The position numbers and the translations under genes are program-made. Below are positions 1 to 5,103 of a stretch of DNA of 5,103 nt, piece by piece. Location of the stretch: positions 1 to 5,103 of the forward strand of contig CALPZT020000156.1 in the NCBI GenBank assembly GCA_943328365.2, read 5' to 3'. The notes beneath the pieces are model-generated. The model was given only the letters and a program-made list of their open reading frames with translations, was not told the DNA's origin and searched no databases. The DNA comes from Bifidobacterium breve (GTDB lineage: Bacteria; Actinomycetota; Actinomycetes; S36-B12). The first letter of the stretch is position 1, and every line of letters starts with the position of its first letter.

Positions 1-901
1 CGCGGAACAGGACCGCGACTGTCACAAGCGCGGCAAGCGTGACGAGCATGAGCACGGCACCCGGCCAGGCTTCGGTCCCCGCGTCGCCGCCCATCGTGAT
101 CATCGCCGCGAACACCGCGATGATCGAGCCGAGGGCCAGGCCGAGCGCCCGGGGCTTGACGATGCCGCCCCACGCGAGCAGGAACCATGCGACGCCGACG
201 CCCCACGCCATCGCGCCTGGAAGTGACGAGGGTTCAATCGTCCCTTCCGGACTCGGGAGCATCGCAGCACCGGTGGCCGCTGCCGCGACGAGGCTGATGA
301 TGAACGCGACGTGCTGAAGGGGCTGGCGGTGGAGGAACCACAGGATGCCCGCCACCGGGAGGGTGAGGCCGGCGACGAACAGGCCGAGGCGCTCGTCGGT
401 GAGATCGAGGTACTCGTCCCCGGTGAATGCGAGTAGGCCGGCCCATCCCATGGTCGCGCCCAGCCAGAGGACAGACCTGAGCCTGATGCCCGGGCCGCCG
501 AGCGACTGCGGCACGACAATGCCGGCCAGGAGCAGGAGCACGGATACGGCGCCGATGGTCGACAGTCGCACAGGGACGCTGAAGTCCTCCCAGAACTGAC
601 TGACGACGAGGATGATCGCGGTGAGGATGATGACGCCGCCGAGGTAGCCGAGCGCCTCGATGAGCAGCGAGGTCCGGTGCTCGGGGTGCGGGGGCGCACT
701 TACCTCGAGGTGCGCGGGGGCAGCGTCTGCGCCCAGCGCTCGAACTGACGGCGACTGCCCTAGACGCGATTGCAGGTCCGACCGCATTGCCTCGGCCTGC
801 TCTGCCGTGATGATGCCGTCGGTCAGCCACTTGTCGATCGAGTCGCGCAGGTCATCCGGGGCAATGAGGCCACCGGCCTGCTCCATCGGGTTCTTGTCCA
901 T
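1..901 (-). CDS. DUF2157-like polytopic membrane protein (partial, runs off the left edge)
   Basis: About 300 codons are open from an ATG at 901 to the window edge, so the C-terminus is missing. The N-terminal ~75 residues are soluble and include an IDKWLTDGIITAEQAEAM segment at about 22-39, which resembles the helix opening DUF2157 proteins (tryptophan, then G-I-I/L, then EQA). A proline- and alanine-rich linker follows. Then come about eight hydrophobic segments, near residues 79-101, 111-131, 143-160, 172-190, 195-214, 228-248, 252-270 and 278-298. The first, with EALGYLGG and a following FWEDF, also looks like the family. Residue bias and hydrophobicity make this the real frame; the overlapping shorter frames are shadows. 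The start is uncertain: in-frame ATGs lie at 922, 901 and 886, none with a well-spaced ribosome site, and in-frame stops lie just above 922. It follows uppP after 88 bases and may share its transcript. The function is unknown; the family assignment comes from recalled pattern, not a search. Confidence 0.68.
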   Translation of the reverse strand, partial: MDKNPMEQAGGLIAPDDLRDSIDKWLTDGIITAEQAEAMRSDLQSRLGQSPSVRALGADAAPAHLEVSAPPHPEHRTSLLIEALGYLGGVIILTAIILVVSQFWEDFSVPVRLSTIGAVSVLLLLAGIVVPQSLGGPGIRLRSVLWLGATMGWAGLLAFTGDEYLDLTDERLGLFVAGLTLPVAGILWFLHRQPLQHVAFIISLVAAAATGAAMLPSPEGTIEPSSLPGAMAWGVGVAWFLLAWGGIVKPRALGLALGSIIAVFAAMITMGGDAGTEAWPGAVLMLVTLAALVTVAVLFR

Positions 902-905
902 CTCC

Positions 906-919
906 CCAAGGTGCCCTTG
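906..919. repeat. Inverted repeat overlapping the start region of the DUF2157-like gene
   Basis: The plus strand shows CAAGG-TGC-CCTTG (907-919), preceded by one more C at 906. On the minus-strand transcript this would be a 5-bp stem with a 3-base loop, lying directly upstream of the ATG at 901 and downstream of the alternative ATG at 922. It could occlude ribosome binding or be half of a protein-binding site. It is short, and no function is shown. Confidence 0.4.
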
Positions 920-932
920 CATGGCGCGAGGG

Positions 933-946
933 CCAAGGGCCCTTGG
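933..946. repeat. Perfect 14-bp palindrome between uppP and the DUF2157-like gene
   Basis: CCAAGGGCCCTTGG is a perfect palindrome, about 45 bases after the uppP stop and 32 bases before the ATG at 901. It shares CCAAGG and GCCCTTG with the inverted repeat at 906-919, starting 27 bases away. No T-run follows on the minus strand, so it does not look like a classical intrinsic terminator. An operator, or an RNA hairpin in the leader of the downstream gene, fits better, but this is inference. Confidence 0.45.
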
Positions 947-989
947 TCATCACGCTGGCGACCGAGCGGCCTCAGAACTCAATGGATGG

Positions 990-1817
990 TCAGGCGACGA
1001 GCACCCCGGTGAGGAGCAGGATGATGAGGAGGAGTCCGAGGGCGATTCGGTAGATGACGAAGGGCAGGTATGACCGGGTCGTCACCCAGCGCAGGAGCCA
1101 GGCGATGACAGCGAAGCCCGTAACGAATGCGATGACGGTCGCCAGGATCGTGGGACCCCATTCAACGGTCGGGTCGCTGCCAATCTTCGTCGCCTCGTAG
1201 AGCCCGGACGCGACGACTGCCGGGATCGCGAGGAGGAAGGCGTACCGAGCCGATGCCTCGCGGGTGTAGCCGAGCGCGAGGCCGGTCGAGATCGTGGCGC
1301 CGGAGCGCGAGACTCCGGGTATGAGCGCGAGGGCCTGGCCGAGTCCGAACAGGATTCCGTCCTTCGCGTTGAGATTGGCGAGTGCGAGGCGGTGACGTCC
1401 GAGGGCATCGGCCACGCCGAGGATGATGCCGAACCCGATGAGCGTGCCCGAGACGAGCCAGAGGTTCCGTGCTGCCGTCTCGATCTGATGGGAGAAGATC
1501 AGCCCGATCACGGCGATGGGGATGGTACCCACGATGATGTACCAGCCCATCCGGGCGTCGATGCCCGATCGCAGGGCCGGCTTGAACAGCGATTGCGCCC
1601 ACGCCGAGATGATGCGGGCTATGTCTCGGCGGAAGAAGACGATGACCGCGAGCTCGGTGCCGATCTGGCTGACCGCCGTGAACGCGGCGCCTGGATCCTG
1701 CCAGCCGAGCAGCTGGCTCACGACGAAGATGTGCGCGCTCGACGAGATGGGCAGGAACTCGGTGATGCCCTGCACCAGCCCGAGGATGATTGCCTCGAAC
1801 CAGGAGATCGGAACCAT
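990..1817 (-). CDS. uppP: Undecaprenyl-diphosphatase (UppP/BacA)
   Basis: This is the integral-membrane phosphatase that converts undecaprenyl diphosphate to undecaprenyl phosphate, recycling the lipid carrier for peptidoglycan and other envelope polymers. In other bacteria, raised activity confers bacitracin resistance. The 275 residues match the family's usual length and are hydrophobic throughout. Both signature regions are present. QGITEFLPISSSAH spans 16-29, giving Q16 and E20 of the (E/Q)xxxE motif, S26 and H29. PGVSRSGATIS spans 167-177, with R171 of the phosphate-binding loop. The family's YLPFVIYR-type segment lies at 250-257, and the C-terminus is a final hydrophobic helix. The ATG shares its A with the TGA of the upstream oxidoreductase gene (TGATG), which indicates translational coupling; no strong ribosome site of its own is visible. 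The canonical first Glu of the motif is Gln here, which the family tolerates. No signs of damage. Confidence 0.96.
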   Translation of the reverse strand: MVPISWFEAIILGLVQGITEFLPISSSAHIFVVSQLLGWQDPGAAFTAVSQIGTELAVIVFFRRDIARIISAWAQSLFKPALRSGIDARMGWYIIVGTIPIAVIGLIFSHQIETAARNLWLVSGTLIGFGIILGVADALGRHRLALANLNAKDGILFGLGQALALIPGVSRSGATISTGLALGYTREASARYAFLLAIPAVVASGLYEATKIGSDPTVEWGPTILATVIAFVTGFAVIAWLLRWVTTRSYLPFVIYRIALGLLLIILLLTGVLVA

Positions 1818-2866
1818 CAGGTGGCGAGCCCCGACTCGTCGAGGATCTCGCTCATCGTGACGAGCGCTGCGAGCCGCTCATCGAGGCTCTGGGCGCTCGG
1901 GGTGATCGTGAGGGTCGTGACCCCTGCCTCGGCGTAAGCGGCGAGGCGGTCGCGAACCCGTTCGCGCGGGCCGATGAGCGAGGTCTGGTCGATGAATCCG
2001 AGCGGCACCGCGCCAGCAGCACCCCGGTAGTCCTTCGACATGTACTTCGCCTGGATGTCGTCGGCCTCGGCCTCGAAGCCCATGCGGGAGGCGAGCTGGG
2101 TGTAGAAGTTCATCTCCTTGCTGCCCATGCCGCCGATGTAGAGCGAGGCATAGGGGCGGATCGTGTTCGCGCACTGCTCGATGTCGTCGCCGAATGCGAC
2201 GGGAACGGACGGCACGACATCGAAGCCGTCGAGGGTGAGCCCGGCCCGCTCGCGGCCGGCCGCGATATGCGCCATCGAATCGGCCGCCTGCTCCGGGGAG
2301 AAGAAGATCGCGAGCCAGCCATCGGCAATCTCGCCGGCGAGCTCGAGGTTCTTGGGGCCGATCGCTGCGAGGTAGAGGGGAATGCGCTCGCGCACGGGAT
2401 GCACGGTGAGGGTGAGGGCCTTGCCGGGGCCGTCAGGCAGCGGGAGGGTGAAGAACTCACCGTCGAAGGTCACCCGCTGGCGGGCGAGTGCCATCCGGAC
2501 GATCGAGACATACTCGCGGGTGCGCTGAAGCGGCTTGGTGAAGCGAACACCGTGCCAGCCCTCGGAGACCTGCGGCCCTGAGACGCCGAGGCCGAGACGG
2601 AAGCGGCCGCCGGAGAGGCTGTCGAGGGTGGCTGCAGTCATGGCGGTGTTGGCGGGCGTGCGTCCGGGGATCTGGAACACAGCGGAGCCGACATCGATCT
2701 GTGTCGTCTGAGCTGCAATCCAGGTGAGCACGGTCGCGGCATCCGAGCCATAGGCCTCGGCGGCCCATACGACGGAGTAGCCGATTCGGTCGGCCTCCCG
2801 TGCGAGCTGCAGGTTGTCGGCGTCATTTCCGGCGCCCCAGTATCCGAGATTCACGCCCAAGCGCAT
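1817..2866 (-). CDS. LLM-class F420-dependent oxidoreductase, Rv3520c-like
   Basis: A luciferase-like monooxygenase-fold (TIM-barrel) soluble enzyme of 349 residues. It begins with the beta strand MRLGVNLGYWG, followed by the D-N-L-L-A-E-A-D-R-G-Y helix and VVWAAEAYGSDA (32-43). The core motif LDSLSGGRFRLGLGVSGPQV lies at 81-100, and SEGWHGVRF at 101-109. AAIGPKNLELAGEIADGWL, at 167-185, is a family hallmark, and the C-terminal barrel includes FIDQTSLIGPRERVRDRL (291-308). These blocks closely resemble the actinobacterial group named after Mycobacterium tuberculosis Rv3520c. Use of coenzyme F420 rather than FMN is inferred from that relationship, and the substrate is unknown. The ATG at 2866 is supported by a near-perfect ribosome site five bases upstream. 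The stop overlaps the start of uppP by one base, so the two are almost certainly cotranscribed. The gene is divergent from the aldo/keto reductase gene. Confidence 0.9.
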   Translation of the reverse strand: MRLGVNLGYWGAGNDADNLQLAREADRIGYSVVWAAEAYGSDAATVLTWIAAQTTQIDVGSAVFQIPGRTPANTAMTAATLDSLSGGRFRLGLGVSGPQVSEGWHGVRFTKPLQRTREYVSIVRMALARQRVTFDGEFFTLPLPDGPGKALTLTVHPVRERIPLYLAAIGPKNLELAGEIADGWLAIFFSPEQAADSMAHIAAGRERAGLTLDGFDVVPSVPVAFGDDIEQCANTIRPYASLYIGGMGSKEMNFYTQLASRMGFEAEADDIQAKYMSKDYRGAAGAVPLGFIDQTSLIGPRERVRDRLAAYAEAGVTTLTITPSAQSLDERLAALVTMSEILDESGLAT

Positions 2867-2871
2867 GTGTG

Positions 2872-2880
2872 CCTCCTTTT
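2872..2880 (-). promoter_or_regulatory. Strong ribosome binding site of the LLM oxidoreductase gene
   Basis: Read on the minus strand, AAAAGGAGG is followed by CACAC and then the ATG at 2866. This is an almost full anti-16S match at 5-base spacing. It fixes the start of the gene and suggests efficient translation of the first gene of the minus-strand unit. Confidence 0.85.
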
Positions 2881-2890
2881 GGTGAACGTG

Positions 2891-2896
2891 AGCCTA
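2891..2896 (-). promoter_or_regulatory. Candidate -10 box for the LLM-uppP unit
   Basis: TAGGCT on the minus strand fits the actinobacterial TAnnnT consensus. It would place the transcript start near 2884, giving a leader of about 17 bases that just includes the strong ribosome site. No good -35 hexamer is visible at the expected spacing, so the call rests on the -10 box and its position only. Confidence 0.35.
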
Positions 2897-2920
2897 TGCC
2901 CAAGGGCGGCTGCGGACGAG

Positions 2921-2926
2921 TACCGT
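2921..2926 (+). promoter_or_regulatory. Candidate -10 box for a leaderless aldo/keto reductase transcript
   Basis: TACCGT fits TAnnnT and ends six bases before the ATG at 2933, so transcription would start on or next to the A of the start codon. No Shine-Dalgarno-like sequence precedes that ATG, which supports leaderless translation, common in actinobacteria. No convincing -35 hexamer is seen. The six-base motif alone is weak evidence; the spacing is what makes it credible. Confidence 0.4.
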
Positions 2927-2932
2927 GCCGTC

Positions 2933-3916
2933 ATGGAGCAACGACCCCTCGGACGATCGGGCCTGTGGGTTGGTCGCCTTGCCCTGGGGACGATGTCGTG
3001 GGGGCGCGGAACCGACGAGTTCGACGCTCGCGACCAACTCGCTGCCTTCCTCGATGCCGGCGGCACCCTCATTGATACCGCCGATGTCTACAGCGATGGC
3101 ATAGCCGAGCAGATGCTCGGCGAGTTCCTCGAGGAGTTCGAGGCGCGCGACAGCGTCGTCATCGCGACGAAGGCCGGCTCCAAGGCCGGGCGCGAGCGAC
3201 GGTTCGACACCTCGCGGTCCCACCTTCTCCGCAGCCTTGACGAATCGCTCGTGCGACTGCGCACCGACCATGTCGATCTGTGGCAGTTGCATGCCTGGGA
3301 CCCGATGACCCCGATGGACGAGACTCTCGCCGCCGTCGACGAGGCCGTTCGCGCCGGCAAGGTGCGCTACGCGGGCATCTCGAACTACTCCGGGGGCCAG
3401 GCGGCCCGCGCCGCGACCTGGCAGCGGGCAGTTCCCGGCCGCGCACCCATCGTTGCCGCCCAGATGGAGTATTCGCTGCTCGAGCGCGGGATCGAGCGCG
3501 AGATCATCCCGGTGGCCGAGTCGCTCGGGTTCGGCATACTGCCGTGGTCGCCGCTGGGGCGCGGGGTGCTCACCGGCAAGTACCGGCATGGGATGCCGAG
3601 CGATTCGCGCGGCGCGAATGCCGAGACCGCGGGCTGGGTGCAGGCCTATCTCGACGAGAGGGGCCGGCGGATCGTCGACGCCCTCGCGATCGCCGCCGAC
3701 GGGCTGGGGGCCTCCCCGACCGAGGTCTCGATCGCCTGGCTCCGCGATCGCCCCGGGGTCGTCGCGCCGATTCTCGGAGCCCGCACGAACAACCAGCTCA
3801 TGGCGGCGCTTGCCGCCGAGGAGCTCGAGCTGCCCGACCAGATTCTGCAGGCGCTCGATGAGGTCTCGGCGCCGGCGCTCGGCTACCCCGAGGCAGGCTG
3901 GGCTCAGCAGCACTAG
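2933..3916 (+). CDS. Aldo/keto reductase family oxidoreductase
   Basis: A cytoplasmic, NADPH-type TIM-barrel reductase of 327 residues that interconverts carbonyls and alcohols; the substrate cannot be told from sequence. The catalytic tetrad is complete: D48 and Y53 in LIDTADVY, K80 in IATKAG, and H120 in LWQLHAWD. Further family marks are the N-terminal RPLGRSGLWVGRLALGTMSWG (4-24), GISNYSG (148-154), QMEYSLLER (177-185), PWSPLGRGVLTGKY (204-217) and the cofactor-phosphate loop GARTNNQL (282-289). The overall pattern resembles the YghZ/GSP69-like bacterial reductases. The ATG at 2933 was chosen because homologues begin close to the R-x-L-G-x-S-G strand. An in-frame upstream ATG at 2867 would add 22 residues without family resemblance and abut the divergent gene's start codon. 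The DUF5703-like gene follows after 37 bases on the same strand. A long open frame on the opposite strand is a codon-bias shadow. Confidence 0.94.
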   Translation: MEQRPLGRSGLWVGRLALGTMSWGRGTDEFDARDQLAAFLDAGGTLIDTADVYSDGIAEQMLGEFLEEFEARDSVVIATKAGSKAGRERRFDTSRSHLLRSLDESLVRLRTDHVDLWQLHAWDPMTPMDETLAAVDEAVRAGKVRYAGISNYSGGQAARAATWQRAVPGRAPIVAAQMEYSLLERGIEREIIPVAESLGFGILPWSPLGRGVLTGKYRHGMPSDSRGANAETAGWVQAYLDERGRRIVDALAIAADGLGASPTEVSIAWLRDRPGVVAPILGARTNNQLMAALAAEELELPDQILQALDEVSAPALGYPEAGWAQQH

Positions 3917-3943
3917 CGATCACGGTCGAGACCGGGCGGAGAT

Positions 3944-3949
3944 GGGAGG
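3944..3949 (+). promoter_or_regulatory. Ribosome binding site of the DUF5703-like gene
   Basis: GGGAGG lies four bases before the ATG at 3954. This favours that start over the in-frame ATG at 3942, which overlaps the purine run and would add only four residues. Confidence 0.65.
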
Positions 3950-3953
3950 ATTC

Positions 3954-4157
3954 ATGCGGCAGCAGCCAGCGGAGAAGCTCTGGGAATACAAGGAATTATC
4001 AGTTCCCCGTGACGTGAGCCGCGAGACCACCCGGCTCTATCTCACCCGCATTGCCGAGACCGATCACTGGGAGCTCGACCGGCTTCACATCTACCCGGAC
4101 GGGCGCAAGAAGGTGTGGCTGCGCAGGCGGATCTACAAGGTCGTGCGGACCGCCTGA
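3954..4157 (+). CDS. Small DUF5703-like protein
   Basis: This 67-residue basic protein has no signal peptide or membrane segment and is therefore probably cytoplasmic. Its core reads WEYKELSVPRDVSRETTRLYL (10-30), then HWELDRLHIYPDGRKKVWLRRRI (38-60). The pattern is an aromatic strand, a PR-x-VSR turn and helix, an HWEL-x-R strand, a Y-x-DG-R turn and an arginine-rich last strand. It is what I remember of actinobacterial proteins labelled DUF5703, whose usual length is similar. No function is known for the family, and none can be read from the sequence; the basic C-terminus (RKK, RRR) could contact nucleic acid or acidic lipids, but this is speculation. It lies 37 bases after the aldo/keto reductase gene and is probably cotranscribed with it. 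Its stop lies 19 bases from that of the convergent hydrolase gene. A longer reading in this frame, starting inside the reductase gene, is an artefact. Confidence 0.85.
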   Translation: MRQQPAEKLWEYKELSVPRDVSRETTRLYLTRIAETDHWELDRLHIYPDGRKKVWLRRRIYKVVRTA

Positions 4158-4176
4158 CCGAAGGGAGAGGGCGGGC

Positions 4177-5103
4177 TCAGCAGGCTCGAAGGAATCGGTC
4201 GAGCACCCGGACCCCGAACCTCAGGCCGTCGACGGGCACCCGCTCGTCGACTCCGTGAAACAGGCGCCAGTAGTCCATGCCGGCCGGCAGCTGCAGGGGT
4301 GAGAAGCCGTAGCAGGCAATGCCGAGCGTCGAGAACGCCTTCGCGTCGGTGCCGCCGGAGATCATGTAGGGCACTGCCCTCGCAGCACTGTCCTCGGCCC
4401 GCAGGACCGACGCCATGAGATCGACGGTCGCGGTGTCGAATGGCGCCTCGATCGCGATATCGCTCACCTCGGTCTCGATGACGATGCCGTCGCCCACGAG
4501 CTCCCTGATGGTCACGTCGAACTCCTCCTCGAAACCGGGCAGGACCCGGCCGTCGATGGCCGCTGATGCCTCGGTCGGGATGACGTTGTGCTTGTAGCCA
4601 GCCTCGAGCATCGTGGGGTTCGCCGTGTTCTGCAGGGTCGCGCCGACGAGGGCCCCGAATGTGCCGAGGGTGCGCACGATCTCCTCGACCCCTTGGCCCG
4701 TGACGTCGAACCCGTAGGCCTCGCCGAGCTCGTCAAGGAATCGGTCGACAGTCTTCGTACGGCGAACCGGCCAGACGTGATTGCTCACCGCGGTTACCGC
4801 AGCGCATAGGGCCGTGATGGCGTTGTCGTCATGGATCATCGACCCGTGGCCCGCGCGGCCGGCGGCCCGAAGCCGCAGCCAGCGAATGCCCTTCTCGGCC
4901 GTCTGGATGGGATAGAGCCGCAGGTCGTCGCGCACGGTGAGCGAGAAGCCGCCAACCTCGCCAATCGCCTCGGTCACCCCTTCGAAGATGTCAGGGCGAT
5001 TGCGGACGAGCCATTGCGACCCGTGCCGCATGCCCGCCTCCTCGTCGGGGAGGAACAGCACGACGACCTCGCGGCGAGGGCGGATGCCGGTACGGCCCCA
5101 GCC
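4177..5103 (-). CDS. M20/M25/M40-family metallohydrolase (partial, N-terminus beyond the right edge)
   Basis: The last 308 residues are visible, and the frame stays open to the window edge. The protein belongs to the two-zinc M20 family, which hydrolyses peptide or amide bonds (carboxypeptidase, aminoacylase and DapE/ArgE-like). The visible part starts in the catalytic domain with DEEAG (visible residues 20-24); its glutamates are the general base and a zinc ligand. The EVGG at 49-52 probably supplies another ligand. The inserted dimerisation domain includes GRAGHGS (82-88) and NVIPTEASAAIDGRVLPG (173-190). The catalytic domain returns with SGGTDAKAF (249-257) and the final zinc-ligand histidine in LFHGVDERVP (281-290). 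The first His and Asp ligands lie in the missing N-terminal part. An internal GTG at 5061 is not the true start, because coding pattern continues upstream. A dipeptidase or acyl-amino-acid hydrolase role is likely; the substrate is unknown. The C-terminus ends in cysteine. Convergent with the DUF5703-like gene. Confidence 0.93.
   Translation of the reverse strand, partial: GWGRTGIRPRREVVVLFLPDEEAGMRHGSQWLVRNRPDIFEGVTEAIGEVGGFSLTVRDDLRLYPIQTAEKGIRWLRLRAAGRAGHGSMIHDDNAITALCAAVTAVSNHVWPVRRTKTVDRFLDELGEAYGFDVTGQGVEEIVRTLGTFGALVGATLQNTANPTMLEAGYKHNVIPTEASAAIDGRVLPGFEEEFDVTIRELVGDGIVIETEVSDIAIEAPFDTATVDLMASVLRAEDSAARAVPYMISGGTDAKAFSTLGIACYGFSPLQLPAGMDYWRLFHGVDERVPVDGLRFGVRVLDRFLRAC

Noticed and set aside
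100..830. Two minus-strand frames of about 199 codons within the leftmost gene
   Set aside because: Their translations are arginine-, serine- and proline-rich, typical of shifted high-GC frames. The third minus frame encodes a coherent multi-helix membrane protein from 901 to the edge.
1790..2581. 263-codon plus-strand open frame across the LLM oxidoreductase gene
   Set aside because: It is a shadow of the clearly recognisable LLM gene on the other strand, with low-complexity residue use and no domain resemblance.
2894..3913. 339-codon open frame antisense to the aldo/keto reductase gene
   Set aside because: It mirrors a well-recognised reductase with a complete catalytic tetrad. Long antisense frames are expected from high-GC codon bias, and its translation shows no family motifs.
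3923..3934. Small inverted repeat CGGTC-GA-GACCG after the aldo/keto reductase stop, as a terminator
   Set aside because: A five-base stem with no T-run, just before a closely spaced downstream gene; too weak to call.
3453..3953. N-terminal extension of the small DUF5703-like gene into the aldo/keto reductase gene
   Set aside because: The extension overlaps a confident gene in another frame and is serine/arginine-rich noise. A good ribosome site supports the ATG at 3954.
4170..4190. Direct repeat GGCTC-AGCA-GGCTC near the convergent stops
   Set aside because: A five-base direct repeat in GC-rich DNA with part in coding sequence; it does not form a hairpin.
1..5103. Defence, mobile or biosynthetic island
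   Set aside because: No transposase, integrase, tRNA, long repeats, CRISPR or toxin-antitoxin pattern was found; all genes look like conserved chromosomal genes of even composition.

Overview
The window is GC-rich, has actinobacterial-style genes and promoter-like TAnnnT boxes, and carries a luciferase-like oxidoreductase of an F420-linked family. The host is therefore most likely a high-GC actinobacterium. The short compact intergenic gaps would suit something like Microbacteriaceae, but that placement is inference. No mobile elements, RNA genes, CRISPR arrays or signs of recent transfer were seen.

Layout from left to right. A partial gene for a polytopic membrane protein resembling the DUF2157 family runs leftward off the window (1-901, minus). 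Next, also on the minus strand, come uppP (undecaprenyl-diphosphatase, 990-1817) and, overlapping it by one base, an LLM-class oxidoreductase of the Rv3520c type (1817-2866). These three genes read in the same direction and probably form one unit starting near 2884. A 66-base divergent intergenic region separates them from a plus-strand pair: an aldo/keto reductase (2933-3916) and a small DUF5703-like protein (3954-4157). The right end holds the C-terminal part of a minus-strand M20-family metallohydrolase (4177 to beyond 5103), whose stop lies 19 bases from the stop of the DUF5703-like gene.

The genes do not form an obvious single pathway. UppP recycles the lipid carrier of cell-wall synthesis. 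The LLM protein and the aldo/keto reductase are soluble redox enzymes of unknown substrate that share one short divergent promoter region. The M20 enzyme is a zinc hydrolase of amide or peptide bonds. From memory, this association of uppP, LLM oxidoreductase, aldo/keto reductase, DUF5703 and M20 hydrolase recurs in actinobacterial chromosomes, so the window looks like ordinary conserved chromosome rather than an accessory island.

The points most worth a second look are non-coding: a pair of related inverted repeats in front of the DUF2157-like gene that could form alternative hairpins, and the overlapping divergent promoters, where the aldo/keto reductase appears to be read from a leaderless transcript. 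I found no convincing new biological system.
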